Source: Diadophis punctatus similis (taxonomy: Eukaryota > Chordata > Lepidosauria > Squamata > Dipsadidae). Taken from it: DNA of 64,000 bases. Position 1 is the first letter of the stretch. Each line of letters starts with the position of its first letter. The stretch lies in contig JALIGW010000002.1 in NCBI GenBank assembly GCA_023053685.1, forward strand, positions 39,950,720-40,014,719. Reading direction: 5' to 3'. A program made the translations under genes and the position numbers. The notes under the pieces were generated by a model, which saw only the letters and a list, made by a program, of their open reading frames with translations, did no database searches and was not told the DNA's origin. Below are positions 46,564-56,596 of the stretch, piece by piece.

Positions 46564-48117
46564 CACTTAGCCATTTTAGATACTGATAATGTGACCTTGT
46601 GGATCTCATCCAATGAGGACAGGGATTTGATTGTGTGGTCACCATCTTGACTTTTTGGGCCCATTCTGAAGATGGTCCTGTATTCAGGGTGTCCAGAGCT
46701 ACATGAGGGCATGGCAAAGTGTGTGTGTGTCCGACATAAACAACCCATCCACCTTTTAACTTCAGTTAAGTTTAGGATTAACTTATCCCAAATCAGCAGT
46801 AGCTGTGTAAAGAAAAGAACAGGAACACAAAATATGAGCTGCAAATTGTGCAGAAATGTGTGTAGATCATGTCCAAGCAACTATGGAGCATGCATGTTGA
46901 TTCCAAGTGGTTACTGTCTGTGAGGCCTCTTTTTTCCTCTATGTTGGAAACAATGAATTCTGCACAACATTAACAGAAGAAATGTGAATTCTGATATGAT
47001 AGAGGTTCTTCTTTCTTGTGTGTACTTCAAGGTAGACTACATAAACCATTCCTAGTCAGCACAGTCTATTTAAAATAAGAAGAAAGTATTTGACAAAATA
47101 TGACACATGTTGGATGCCAGATGCTGGAGCAACATAGATCTTGACACAATTTTTAATGTTTTCAGAAGCAACAAGATTTGAGATGTTAGCTGATGTGTTG
47201 CTACACTTCCCTGGAAATAAATGGCTGACTCTCTTCCAGCTTTGGACTGTTTGGCTCGCTGAAAACATATTTCAAATGGCAGCAGCAAGTGGTATTAAAT
47301 AGCAATTAAGTGTAAAACATTCTCATTGATTGCAAAGGCAATGAAGAATTTTTAAAAAGAGTAACCTACAGCCATAATGTCAAGATTTAATAGAGATGGG
47401 GGAAAGGCTGCTTGATTTTTTTTTTCTCTTACAGGGGCAGGAAAATGGGATGCAAAAGTCTCAGTGGAGACTACATTATGTGCATAGCCTTGCACAAAGG
47501 CTTACAAATTAACCATTCGGTAAAATCTCAGATTTATGATGATTGATTTTTTTAACGGTGTTCTCAGAATTGGGGGAGGGCTCCTTTGGGAGAAGCAAGC
47601 GCTTAAAGAAGGCGTATACGTGGAATGATACATGGGCAAGTTCAGTGTCTGCTTTTCTAGCTGAACAAATCTGAAAAAGCCAGTGAATTGGGAGTGGTGG
47701 TGGATTTTTCTACATCCAGGATTGTGCAAAGAGATTTCCACTCTCACAACAGAAGTTCTTCCCCCCTCTTTTCCTCCCCTACAATTTCTCCACACAACCC
47801 ATGCCTGTTCCATGGAGCCCTCTATTTTCTAAAACAAATTTGGCAAGGTGTTGGGGAATGGAAGAAGCAAGCCATCAGTATCGAGTCTGCTGCCAGACAT
47901 ACACCACTGGAGACAATGGGGTCTCTGGATAGCTACTACCTATCAGAAGAGACAAACCTATTATGTTATCCTGTTATTTTATTGTTCTGTTATTTCGTCG
48001 TTCTGTTATTCTGTTATGAACCTGAAATAGATGGACAAATAATCCAAGTAGTGCTAACATTATTTCCCACATTCTTATAACAGAAGAAAATTTGCCTTAA
48101 AAAAAAAACTCACACAC
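46564..48117. other. No recognised feature
   Basis: Unclassified sequence with a degenerate TGTTATTC repeat at 47,965-48,018 and an A-rich tract with CACACA just before the L1 insertion. Confidence 0.5.
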
Positions 48118-48134
48118 AAGAACAATGTGTTTAG

Positions 48135-48811
48135 GGGCTTCCGGTTTTGGAGCGCTTCATCGCAGACATCCCTCGTTGGATGCCTTTCCGATCTTTGTTA
48201 AAAGCCGCCAGAACAGCTGTCTGGCGGCTTTAAAATCTCTTCCCCGGGCAAAGGGGAGAGATGAGAGCCTGACAGGAGGGGTAGAGCCCCCCAGCGCCTT
48301 TGGAGCCATCTGGTAGGGCGCGAAGGGAGAGCTCCCCATGCAGCCTGTCTCCAGCTCCGAAGATCAGGAAACCTCTGCTTTTGCAGAGCTAGATGGAGTG
48401 ACCAGCCGCTGCTTCAAAAATGGGATTTATAACTACATTTAAACTATAGAAGCAGACAGAGAGAAACAGGCGTGAGATGGGCAAGTACTGAAACCTCTTT
48501 TTTTCTTTTTTTTTCAACTCCTGGGTAAGCTTTCACTTCGGCAAGGGAACAAAGGAAACAGAGTAACAATATGGCGATTGAGAAGTGAAAGTGACTTTCG
48601 TTTCCCCAGAGGCTTTTTTTTTTTCTTTCTCTCTCTCTTATGGAAACTTTTAACTTGGAAAAATGGTTTTTTCTTTCTCTGTCTCCTAACTCTGGATTAA
48701 AGTTATAATAGAAATATTTTCAATAATAAAAGACTATCTGATTTTTAAACTGGAAAGAACTTTAATCAGGCATCTGGCTTTCTTTCTTTTTTGTACTCTT
48801 TTGAAACACCA
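48135..48811 (+). promoter_or_regulatory. L1 5' leader / presumed internal promoter
   Basis: A 677-bp leader upstream of ORF1, starting GGGCTTCCGG. The first 250 bp are G+C-richer than the flanks, then long T-rich stretches (48,500-48,680) follow. Full-length L1s carry an internal promoter here. That function is inferred from position, not from a recognised factor site. Confidence 0.55.
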
Positions 48812-49840
48812 ATGGCTTCAAAGTTTGGAAAGACTGTTTTGACTAAAAGAAATGACTATTCATCTGGATATATTTCTAAAATGCAACTTAACACTGAGCT
48901 AACACCTCCACAGCTTTTGACACCTGAAAATTTATTAAATAATTTAAAGATTATGAAACATGAACTTACTTTGGAATTTAACCAGAAAATAAGTGAGATA
49001 GACCATAAGATGCAGGCTGCTTTGAAGAATATGAATCAACAACTAAGATTTGATGTGTTAGAGGTTTGCAAAGGCTTAGCAACAAATATTGAAGTTTTGG
49101 CAGAACGTATTGAAACAAATAAACAAGCTTTGGCAACTTCGGTGAATTACATAGATAAAATCCAAAATGACATTGCAAATTTTGAAAAAGAGGTCTTAAT
49201 GACTCAGTTCAGATCTATGGAAGTTGCTATAAGGATTAGAGGTTTGAAAGAAGGATTATATGAAAATTTAAAAGGCAGGATGGTTGACATATTGGATCAG
49301 GTGTCTGGAATTTCTAAAGCGGAATTGGCTACACAAATCGACAAAACATACAGAATCAACTCGTGGTACGCCAAACAAAAGCATCTACCAAGGGATATTG
49401 TCATATATTTTACCACAAGAGCTCTACGGAACAGAATTATACAAGCAACGTTTAACAATAATCTTATGGTGAATGGTCAGGAACTAAAGATTTGGAAAGA
49501 AATCCCCTCTAAAATGCTTAAAGCCAGGAAAAGCTATACTTTTTTGATTGATGAATTTAAGAGATTAAATTTACAATATAAATGGGAAGCGCCAGTTGGA
49601 GTAGCAGTGAAATTTTCTGGAAAAAGATACCGGCTCAACACGATAAAAAAAGCTACTGAATTTTATGTCAATGTTCTAAAGGCTGATATATCCAAGATTC
49701 CAGAGGAAGGATGTATGAAAATAAAAGAGGAGGAGGAGGGGAAGCCACCTTCGATGGATCAAAAAGAAATAGACTCAAAAATCCAAAAGGAGTGCCTGAA
49801 TCAGATAGCTGGGGAAAAGGAGATGGAGGTTTGGGAGTAG
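48812..49840 (+). CDS. L1 ORF1p-like RNA-binding protein, intact, 342 aa
   Basis: L1 ORF1 proteins bind element RNA as trimers and act as nucleic-acid chaperones in the L1 ribonucleoprotein. The start ATG at 48,812 begins MASKFGKTVLT; upstream in-frame codons lack an ATG. An N-terminal basic stretch is followed by a predicted coiled coil (about residues 45-130), an RRM-like region (about 134-215, with VAIRIRGL and PRDIVIYF), and a C-terminal domain (about 218-290, with LKIWKEIPSKMLKARK). An acidic/basic tail rich in Glu and Lys ends the protein. Length is typical for L1 ORF1p. No stop or frameshift interrupts it. It is not followed by ORF2, so any product would act only with a helper L1. Domain limits are by eye. 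Confidence 0.93.
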   Translation: MASKFGKTVLTKRNDYSSGYISKMQLNTELTPPQLLTPENLLNNLKIMKHELTLEFNQKISEIDHKMQAALKNMNQQLRFDVLEVCKGLATNIEVLAERIETNKQALATSVNYIDKIQNDIANFEKEVLMTQFRSMEVAIRIRGLKEGLYENLKGRMVDILDQVSGISKAELATQIDKTYRINSWYAKQKHLPRDIVIYFTTRALRNRIIQATFNNNLMVNGQELKIWKEIPSKMLKARKSYTFLIDEFKRLNLQYKWEAPVGVAVKFSGKRYRLNTIKKATEFYVNVLKADISKIPEEGCMKIKEEEEGKPPSMDQKEIDSKIQKECLNQIAGEKEMEVWE

Positions 49841-50702
49841 ACGGGAGACGACTCGACAAATTTGAATTTATTGAACTATTAAAAGATGAACTATCAAGAT
49901 ACAAAACGATGTGATGTTGAAATATATTGGATGGATAGAGACTAATATGATTGTATTTTATCTTTTCCCTATCTAATGATTACTTATGCAATATTTAGTT
50001 AAGTTTTATATAATTTTGAGGTTATTTTTAATGTTGATAATATTAGATATATATAGTTTGTTGAAGATTTGTTTATTGTTTATTCTTCTTTTATTTTCTT
50101 TTTTTGTTTATTGAAGTTAGCGAATTAATTTAGAATAATATTATCTTATTAATATCATGATGAAATTTAATATTTGATGATCACTTATGTAACATTTAGT
50201 TAAGTTTTATCTTAGAGGTTATTTCTAATGTCAATAATATTAGTTTAAGATTTGTGTATTTTATATTTAGTTATTACTTATGTAACATTTACCTTGTATA
50301 AGATAGAGGACTGAAGGGAGGAGGTAGGAGGTTTGTTTGTTTGTAGTGTTAAAGAGTTTTCTCTTTCTTTCTTTCTTTTTTTTATTCTCTTTCTTTTTTT
50401 TCTCTCTCTTTTTTGTATCTTTACTATTGTATACAAATGCGATATATTAGTACTGTATAGTTTGGAGTTGAAGTTTTTTTAAAAATAGTGTTCTTTTTTT
50501 CCTTTTTTCTTTTTCTTTTTATTAACAATTTAAACTTATTATTATGCCCTGTATTATCTCTGGGAAGTCCGGGGGGGGGGAGGTGGGGAGGGAAGGGGGT
50601 GGGTTTGGGGGGGGGAAACAAAAATGTTTGTACTTTAGATTTAATATTTTGTTACCACTTATGTAAGTTTGTACTAATAAAACTTTTTTGAATAAAAAAA
50701 AA
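49841..50702 (+). other. L1 3' UTR with internal repeats and G-rich tract
   Basis: AT-rich 3' UTR. A block containing ATTTAGTTAAGTTTTAT occurs near 49,995 and 50,196, with part of it again near 50,270-50,290. A G-rich segment at 50,571-50,617 has several runs of three to nine G, typical of vertebrate L1 3' UTRs. The end is TAATAAAAC then A-rich, giving a polyadenylation signal of the AATAAA type. Confidence 0.8.
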
Positions 50703-50719
50703 AAGAACAATGTGTTTAG

Positions 50720-51357
50720 TTTAAGTTCTCCCAGGCTCCAAAGGTAGCATTGCCAGACACAACGATGCTTTGCTCATAATAGCACAAGGAAATTATTGAG
50801 ACTAATTTGTTTAGTGGGAATCATTAGTCACTCCAGATAAGGGAATTACTATATACACCAAGGCAAGCTCTTCAATTTGGACATGACTTGCAAGCTGTCT
50901 TTTTACCTTTGAGAAGGAATAACCCCGGTGGGGATCTGTTTCTTCAGAGGGACGTAGCTTTCCATTATAAACACCACCAATTTCCTGCTTAGTTTATATC
51001 ATTTTCTCCCTCTCATTCATTGCTAAAAGGTCTATTGTCTGATAACAGGTAGGAGAATTCATGATTATGCAAGGAGGCATGTAAAGCTACTCATGCTGTT
51101 AGAGATAATCTCCTGGAGTTAAAAAATGATTGTTAATTTAGACAGTGCCAATGCTGACGGTGTTTGTCACTTTACTTTTATGCTAGTCCTTCCTTGTTTC
51201 TTTATATTTCTGGATTGTTCTTGTGCCTTTGCAATCTACGTATGTGAAGACTAATAGAGGAAATACTTGTAGGATTCCAGTCTAGGATGTTTACTTGAAT
51301 ACATAATTGCTAGCAAATACAAGTGCACACCTACCGTTTGAAACAAAATATTAGATG
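50720..51357. other. No recognised feature
   Basis: Spacer between the L1 insertion and the Ty3/gypsy element. Confidence 0.5.
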
Positions 51358-51362
51358 TTAGA

Positions 51363-51582
51363 TTGCGTGGGAATGAAGAGATGAGACGTAGGAACAGTTC
51401 AGCACCTTTATTATTCTTAGCTGAATTGCAATATGAACTGCCCACTGGCTGCAGGGAAGCCTCTTTTAAGGGCTTGCCTGTAACCAAGCCAGCCACTGAC
51501 AGCAATTTATTTCTCCCGCCAATAAGATTAGCCAATCAGCAGAGGCTATGCAAATCCGTACTACATACGGGCGTACGTAACA
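51363..51582 (-). repeat. 3' LTR of the Ty3/gypsy element
   Basis: 220 bp. In element orientation it begins TGTTACGTACGCCCG and ends near TTCCCACGCAA. It is directly preceded by the polypurine tract. It contains the promoter-like region GCCAATCAG-type words (plus-strand CTGATTGGCTAA inverse) shared with the other LTR. Confidence 0.92.
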
Positions 51583-51594
51583 CCCCTCCCCTCT
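51583..51594 (-). promoter_or_regulatory. Polypurine tract for plus-strand priming
   Basis: On the minus strand AGAGGGGAGGGG lies immediately before the TGTTACG start of the 3' LTR, the expected position of the RNase H-resistant primer. This also fixes the LTR start. Confidence 0.9.
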
Positions 51595-53188
51595 TAGTTT
51601 GTGGATAGTCATTATGAATATTAATATATGATACATAATCACGCAAATAGGCAGGGTGCCGTACAGTCCTACTGGGCCTGCTCGATTCATTAGTCCTCGG
51701 GAATTCACCGGTGGCGGACATGCCGTCTGCTGCTCTTTTGTCCCCCTGTGGAAATATCTGGAACCTGCCGCTGGGCATGGCAGCCTTCTTTCCCAAGTCA
51801 TCATCCTCCAGTCCCGGATGATGCCGCTGGACTCCAGCTGCTCTTGGTAGGTGTCCGCTTGTCTCGTCTGCTGTTGAGCATAGGGTTCCTTGGTCTCTAG
51901 TAGGCAGGGCTAGTCTTTCGTGTGGAGTTCCATGATCAGGTGTTTTGGAGGCCTCTCGAGGCAGAGACTCTTGTTGTTCTTGGGTTGTAGAAGGCGGTGG
52001 CTCGTCCGGCTGGCATAACCATGAGTCCCCCAGCCTCCTTCTGAGCTGATCTATGTGTTGCTTCCATACTCGTCCAGCTTCTAGTTCTACTTGGTATGTT
52101 TTTGGACCAGTGATTGAGATAATTTTAGCTTTCACCCACTTGGGATCTCCTGCGTAGTTATGCGCAAAAACGAGGTCGTTTATTTCCAATGACAAGACTA
52201 TATTGCTAAAGTCCAAGGGTTTCTCTGGTTTATAATTGGGGTTCAACCGGTCTAGCTGGGACCTCAATTTGCATCCCATTAACATTTCAGCTGGGCTCCG
52301 GTTAGTGGCCACACATGGTGTAATGTATTGGGCCAGCAGGAAATGGTTGATTCTTTCTTGCCAGTTTCCCGGGCCCATTCTCGTGGGTGCCTCTTTGGTC
52401 ATCCTCACCATTCTCTCTGCTTGGCCATTGCAGGCCAGATTGAACGGTGAGACAAGGATGTGTCTGGTGCCCAGTTCTGCCAGGAATGACTCCATGTTCT
52501 TCGTGGTCAGTTGGGGCCCGTTATCTGACACGAGGACATCTGAGAGGCTGTGGGTCATGAATATTCGCCTGAGTATTTGGATGGTCGCCTCTGTCATTGA
52601 TGTGTGCATGGTCGTGATCTCCAGCCATTTAGAGTAGGCGTCCACCACGATTAAAAATGTTTGTCCTGCCATGGGTCCTGCAAAATCTATATGAAGTCTT
52701 GACCAGGGTGCCTTGGGGATTTCCCATTCCAGTGGGGATGTGTGAGGAGGAGCCGGTCGTGTTTTTTGGCATGGCATACAAGTTGCCACCCATTCAGTAA
52801 TGTCCTGGTCTAGTTTGGGCCACCACAGGTAGCTTCTGTCCAGTGCCTTCATTCGCACTATCCCAGGGTGCCCTATGTGTAGGGTGTCTAGGATTTTTTT
52901 CTTCAAATTTTGGGGTACTACGACTCTTTCCCCCCACAGCAGGCAACCCTTTAACACTGACAGTTCCATTTGTTTGTTTAAAAATGGTTTGAATTCTTCC
53001 CCCACGTCCTCCTGCAGCCATCCCCTTAACACCCAGTTGATTACTCTGGACAATACCTTGTCTCTGGCTATATGGTCGGCGATCTCACTTGAGGTGACTG
53101 GACTGGACTTCTCAAGATCGATGAGCAGGATTTCGGCCACAGGCGCGGGGTCTTCGATGAGTTCTGGTGTGGCTGAGAGCATCAGCAT
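51583..53188 (-). pseudogene. Ty3/gypsy integrase region
   Basis: A single long open stretch (to a stop at 51,536 inside the LTR). It has the integrase zinc finger with His104, His107, Cys137 and Cys140 (residues counted from the first codon of the stretch). It also has a full catalytic triad: Asp168 in HIDFAGP, Asp222 in VSDNGPQ and Glu258 in GQAERM, giving 35 residues between the last two. The C-terminal tail is Pro/Gln/Glu-rich and ends near RHPAYLRDYV. The domain itself looks intact but is out of frame with the RNase H upstream, so it cannot be made from a normal polyprotein. Confidence 0.9.
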
Positions 53189-53710
53189 TAATTATGCTCT
53201 TCCCAGGGCAGTGAGACAGTTTATAATTGTAGCCCGTTAGGAAGATGGACCAGCATGTCATCCTGGGGGACATGTAGGTTGGTGTTTGTTGATTCCCTGT
53301 GAGGAGACCCAACAATGGTTTGTGGTCGGTTATTAACTCGAAGTGCCAGCCATAGAGATATTTGTGAAAGTGCTTGATGCCTGCCACAGCTGCAAGCGCT
53401 TCCTTTTTGATCTGACTATAATTGTGTTCTGCTGGGGGCAGAGTCTTTGAGTAATAGGCTATAGGAGCCTCAGAGCCATTGGGAAGTTTGTGGCTCAGGA
53501 CGGCCCCTACTCCGAAAGGGAAAGCGTTGCACTTCAGCATTAGGGGGAGGTTTTCATTATATTGTACGAGGACACTGTCTGATGATAGAAGCTCCTTTAT
53601 GGCTTGGAATGCGGTGGCCTCTCTTTGTCCCCAAGTCCAGGTGGCCATCTTCCCCAGGAGCCTGTGGAGTGGCTCAGCAACGGTCACCTTCTGTTTGAGA
53701 AAAATTACGT
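53112..53710 (-). pseudogene. Ty3/gypsy RNase H region
   Basis: RNase H-like segment with LKCNAFPFGVGAVLSH, KEALAAV and TDHKPL. The first acidic catalytic residue, normally Asp in the CDASP motif, is Asn here, which should abolish activity. It is frameshifted relative to the reverse transcriptase before it and to the integrase after it (junction near 53,175). Confidence 0.85.
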
Positions 53711-53716
53711 AGAAGT

Positions 53717-54187
53717 TTAAAAGTCCGAGGAAGGCTTGCAGCTCTGTTTTATTGGTCGGGTGGGGGCTTGTTTGATGGCTTTCACTTTGCTGTCTGTGGG
53801 GTGAATGCTGGACCCATCAATTAGGAATCCCAAGAATTCCACTTGTTTTATGCCAATTTTGCACTTCTCCTTTTTAAATTTAAGCCCCCATGCTTGGAAA
53901 TGTTGTAGGGTGGCCCTAAGTCTGGTGATGAGTTGTTCCTTATTTTCACCTGATATAAGGACATCATCAAAATATAGGACCACCCCCGGGATGCCCTGGA
54001 GTAAGCGCTCCATCATGCTTTGGAAAAGCCCCAGGGCAACGCTTACTCCAAATTGCAGGTGGTTGCATTTGACCCTGTGGGTTACTATTGTCTGGGCTTC
54101 CATGGTGGCAGTGTCCATTGGCAATTGCTGGTAGGCTTGGGCCAAATCTAATTTTGCAAAGATTTGTCCATTGCCTAAGGAATGCAT
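53717..54187 (-). pseudogene. Ty3/gypsy reverse transcriptase, C-terminal part
   Basis: Contains KLDLAQAYQQLP, the FGVS-type motif and the catalytic box LYFDDVLIS, followed by the FLGFLIDG thumb motif. Its own active-site box is kept. It is cut off from the N-terminal part by a small LINE insertion and ends in a frameshift near 53,720-53,760. Confidence 0.88.
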
Positions 54188-54189
54188 CA

Positions 54190-54248
54190 GATGTTTGTTT
54201 GTTTGTTTGTTTGTTTGTTAGATTAGTATGCCACCCAACTCCCAAAGT
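54190..54248 (-). mobile_element. Tiny LINE 3' tip inserted in reverse transcriptase
   Basis: (TTTG)6 then TTAGATTAGTATGCCACCCA and ACTCCCAAAG, about 55 bp. It matches the LINE 3' tip at 37,284 and interrupts the RT reading frame. Confidence 0.75.
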
Positions 54249-55329
54249 GTATCACAGACACTGGGTATGGGTTTTGCTGAAGTGCCTTATTAATGGTACA
54301 TTTATAGTCTGCGCACATGCGAATAGACCCTTCCAGCTTCGTTGGAATTACACTGGGGGTTTCCCACATGGCATGGTTGACGGGTTCTAGAACCCCTTGG
54401 GCAATGAGCTTGTCCAATTGTTCATCCACCTTGGGACGCAGTGCAAAAGGGACTCGTCGGGGCTTAAGCCTAATGGGGGTGACGCTGGGGTCTAAGTTAA
54501 ATGAAACGGACTTGCCCGTATATTTACCTACACTCCCATTGAAAATGCCCTGGGAGTCCAACAGCAGATGGTCCAGTTCATCCCCTTTGATTAGGTTGAG
54601 TCCGGTGATGCCGATTCCAAGCGGTTTTAGCCATTCCATTCCGAGCACCATAGGCCGATCCCACTCAACAATGATTAAAGGCAGCTTTCCCTTAAAGTCC
54701 TTGAACTGGTTCTGTACTTTTGCATGACCTAAGACTTGAATGGGGTTGCCTTGAAAGTCTCTGAGCCAGATATGTTGCGGTTGGAGGGAGGCTTGAGTTG
54801 CTTTTGGCTGGATGCTTTTCAGGGTGCTCCAGGACATTATTGTGAACACAGACCCGGTGTCCAGTTCCATTTTACAAGGTCTGCCCTCGATGGGGATCTT
54901 GACATGGAACTTGTCCCCATCCCCAGCATCTGACTGGCCCATGGTTGTGTGGTATAACCCTCTGGTATCCTGGAATGGCTCATCTCTGTGTCTGCCTCTT
55001 TGACCCCCTCTTCTGTTCTGCCCTTCTCTCCCTGGCCACAGTGGTGGTTTAGGAGGGCTGGTTGGTAGGGGGTTGATTGGGTAGCTCTGCAGGCCTCTGT
55101 GATGTGCCCCCTTTCCTGGCACAATCACTTCTTTAAAATGGCAAACTGCTCTGGCATGGCCCCCTAAGCAACCCGAGCAACGGGTTTGCCTGGTATCAAA
55201 GTCTCTGGGACTTACCCTCTTTTCTGGATGGATGCGGTGTACTGATTTATCCTCCTCGGATTCCTCATCATACTCCGGAACCTCAGTCATCCAGTCAGGC
55301 TCCCTGTGGGTGTGGTGGGCTCCACTGGT
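54223..55329 (-). pseudogene. Ty3/gypsy nucleocapsid, protease and RT N-terminus
   Basis: Open stretch reading, in order: a zinc-knuckle-like CSGCLGGHARAVC (spacing C-x2-C-x3-H-x4-C, one residue shorter than usual between the second Cys and His), an aspartic protease MELDTGSVFTIMS, and the start of RT with LDKLIAQGVLEPV and MCADYK. It is in a different frame from gag and ends at the small LINE insertion. Protease active-site DTG is preserved. Confidence 0.86.
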
Positions 55330-55910
55330 CATCCGGATGTCAGGGCAGTGTTGTCTGATGAGTCGGCGCCTCTGGCTTCCTCCACGACATCCTTGAATGT
55401 AGCTCCCCTCCAGAAAAGCAACTTCTTTTGGAGGTTGAGATCTCTCATTCCTAGAATGATGCAATCCTTCATCATTTCCTCCAGGTTGATGAATTCGCAC
55501 TTTGATGCAATCACCCCAAGTTTAGCTACAAAGTCATTAATTGTTTCGTCTTCTCATTGCCGGCGATGGTAGAATTCATTGCGGCTGACCATCAGGGTTG
55601 CGGAGGGAGTGTAGTGTTCCTTGAGCGTTGTTTGTAAGGTCATCCATGAGATGGACTCGATGTCTGCGGGAGCCACCAAGGTCTGAGCCATTTTATAGAT
55701 TTTTGGCCCACAGTAGGTTAGGAAGACGGCCCTCTTCCTATTGTCGGGAAGATCCTGGAAATTGTTCACTTCTAGGAACGTGCGGAAACGGCTCATGTAG
55801 GTCTGCCATTCTTCCGGCTTCAGATCAAAGAATGCAGGAGTGGGAGAGGTTTGAGTAGCCATCCTCAAGTTTGGCCAGAGCAGGTCGGTGCTTGCTTCTA
55901 AGATGGCCAT
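55330..55910 (-). pseudogene. Ty3/gypsy gag (capsid) with in-frame stop
   Basis: Starts MAILEASTDLLWPNL at an ATG 54 bp inside the 5' LTR. It reads EEWQTYMSRFRTFLEVNNF and KRAVFLTYCGPKIY, typical of Ty3/gypsy capsid proteins. A TGA stop at about 55,551-55,553 (consistent with a C-to-T change at an Arg codon) cuts it, after which the same frame continues with CEFINLEEMMKDCIILGM. A frameshift near 55,330 then separates it from the nucleocapsid. Confidence 0.86.
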
Positions 55911-55964
55911 GAGGTGCCTTTGTCCTGTTGTCCTTCTTCAACCACCTTCGTCACCAGTGTTCGA

Positions 55965-56179
55965 TTGTGCGGGAATGAAGAGACAAGATGTAGGAACAGT
56001 TCAGCACCTTTATTATTCTTAGCTGGATTGCAATACGAACTGCCGGCTGACTGCTGGGAAGCAGCTTTTAAGGGCTTGCCTATAACCAAGCCGGCCACTG
56101 ACAGGAGTTTATTTCTCCCACCACTAGATTAGCCAATCAGCGGCGGCTATGCTAATACTACATACGGCCGTACGTAACA
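55965..56179 (-). repeat. 5' LTR of the Ty3/gypsy element
   Basis: 215 bp, in element orientation TGTTACGTACGGCCG to TTCCCGCACAA. A short leader with ACACTGGTGACGAAGG follows; I cannot name the tRNA primer it would pair with. Confidence 0.92.
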
Positions 56180-56184
56180 TTAGA

Positions 56185-56421
56185 CATCTCACGAGACTTG
56201 GTTCCAGCATTTGTGGGCATCTCGGCAAGATATCCTTCAGCAATTGCTCACTTTTAATAAATCAGTTCTTCCCTTCTGCAACTATTTTTTTTTACTCTTC
56301 ACTTCTTCAGCTACTATCCCTATCCACAATCTTCCCAGAAAGTGCAAGGTTTCTGTCATTGTGCACGTATTTCAAAAGACAAAATGAAGAGTTAACAACA
56401 GCAATATGAAAGAGTAGCAGG
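56185..56421. other. Spacer between LTR element and MITE
   Basis: Short AT-rich interval with no recognised features. Confidence 0.5.
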
Positions 56422-56429
56422 AGCATCAG

Positions 56430-56596
56430 CAGCGGTGGATTGCTCCCAGTTCGGACCAGTTCTAAGCACCGGTAGCGCCGGCGGTGGGAGACTCCACCCA
56501 GCCATCCAGGATGCTTCTGCACATGCGCAGAAGCGTTGTGCGCGCACATGAGTGCGCACACGAACCAGTAGTAAAGGGTTTTAGAACCCACTACTG
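56430..56596. mobile_element. hAT-like MITE, short form, 167 bp
   Basis: Left end CAGCGGTGGATTGCTCC and right end TTTTAGAACCCACTACTG. Perfect TSD AGCATCAG (56422-56429, 56597-56604). Contains GCACCGGTAGCGCCGG and GCACATGCGCAGAAGC, motifs shared with 20,545. Confidence 0.93.

Larger units (their letters stand above)
48118..50719 (+). mobile_element. ORF1-only L1 (HAL1-like) with 17-bp TSD
   Basis: The insertion body is 48,135-50,702. The 17-bp duplication AAGAACAATGTGTTTAG is perfect on both sides (48118-48134, 50703-50719), and the right copy follows a poly(A) tail. The body has a 677-bp 5' leader beginning GGGCTTCCGGTTTTGG, a complete ORF1 (48,812-49,840) and an 862-bp 3' UTR with a G-rich tract. 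No ORF2 sequence (endonuclease or reverse transcriptase) is visible. It must have been moved in trans by an L1 polymerase. The exact TSD, open ORF1 and intact ends indicate a fairly recent insertion. Confidence 0.92.
51363..56179 (-). mobile_element. Ty3/gypsy LTR retrotransposon, complete structure, inactivated
   Basis: Two LTRs (51,363-51,582 and 55,965-56,179) bound about 4.8 kb, flanked by TTAGA on both sides (51358-51362, 56180-56184). Read on the minus strand the order is 5' LTR, gag, zinc knuckle, protease, reverse transcriptase, RNase H, integrase, polypurine tract, 3' LTR. The PR-RT-RNH-INT order is that of Ty3/gypsy. There is no chromodomain that I can see, and the integrase style resembles the K02A2.6/Mag-like group (tentative). 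The LTRs differ at about 23 positions by eye (near 11%), so the copy is not recent. Confidence 0.93.

Noticed and set aside
46336..46880. Open frames encoding FPFLS repeats
   Set aside because: These are translations of the (GGAAA)n tract on the opposite strand.
48791..48811. Seven-codon N-terminal extension of the L1 ORF1 starting at TTG
   Set aside because: The first ATG in frame is at 48,812. A non-ATG start has no support.
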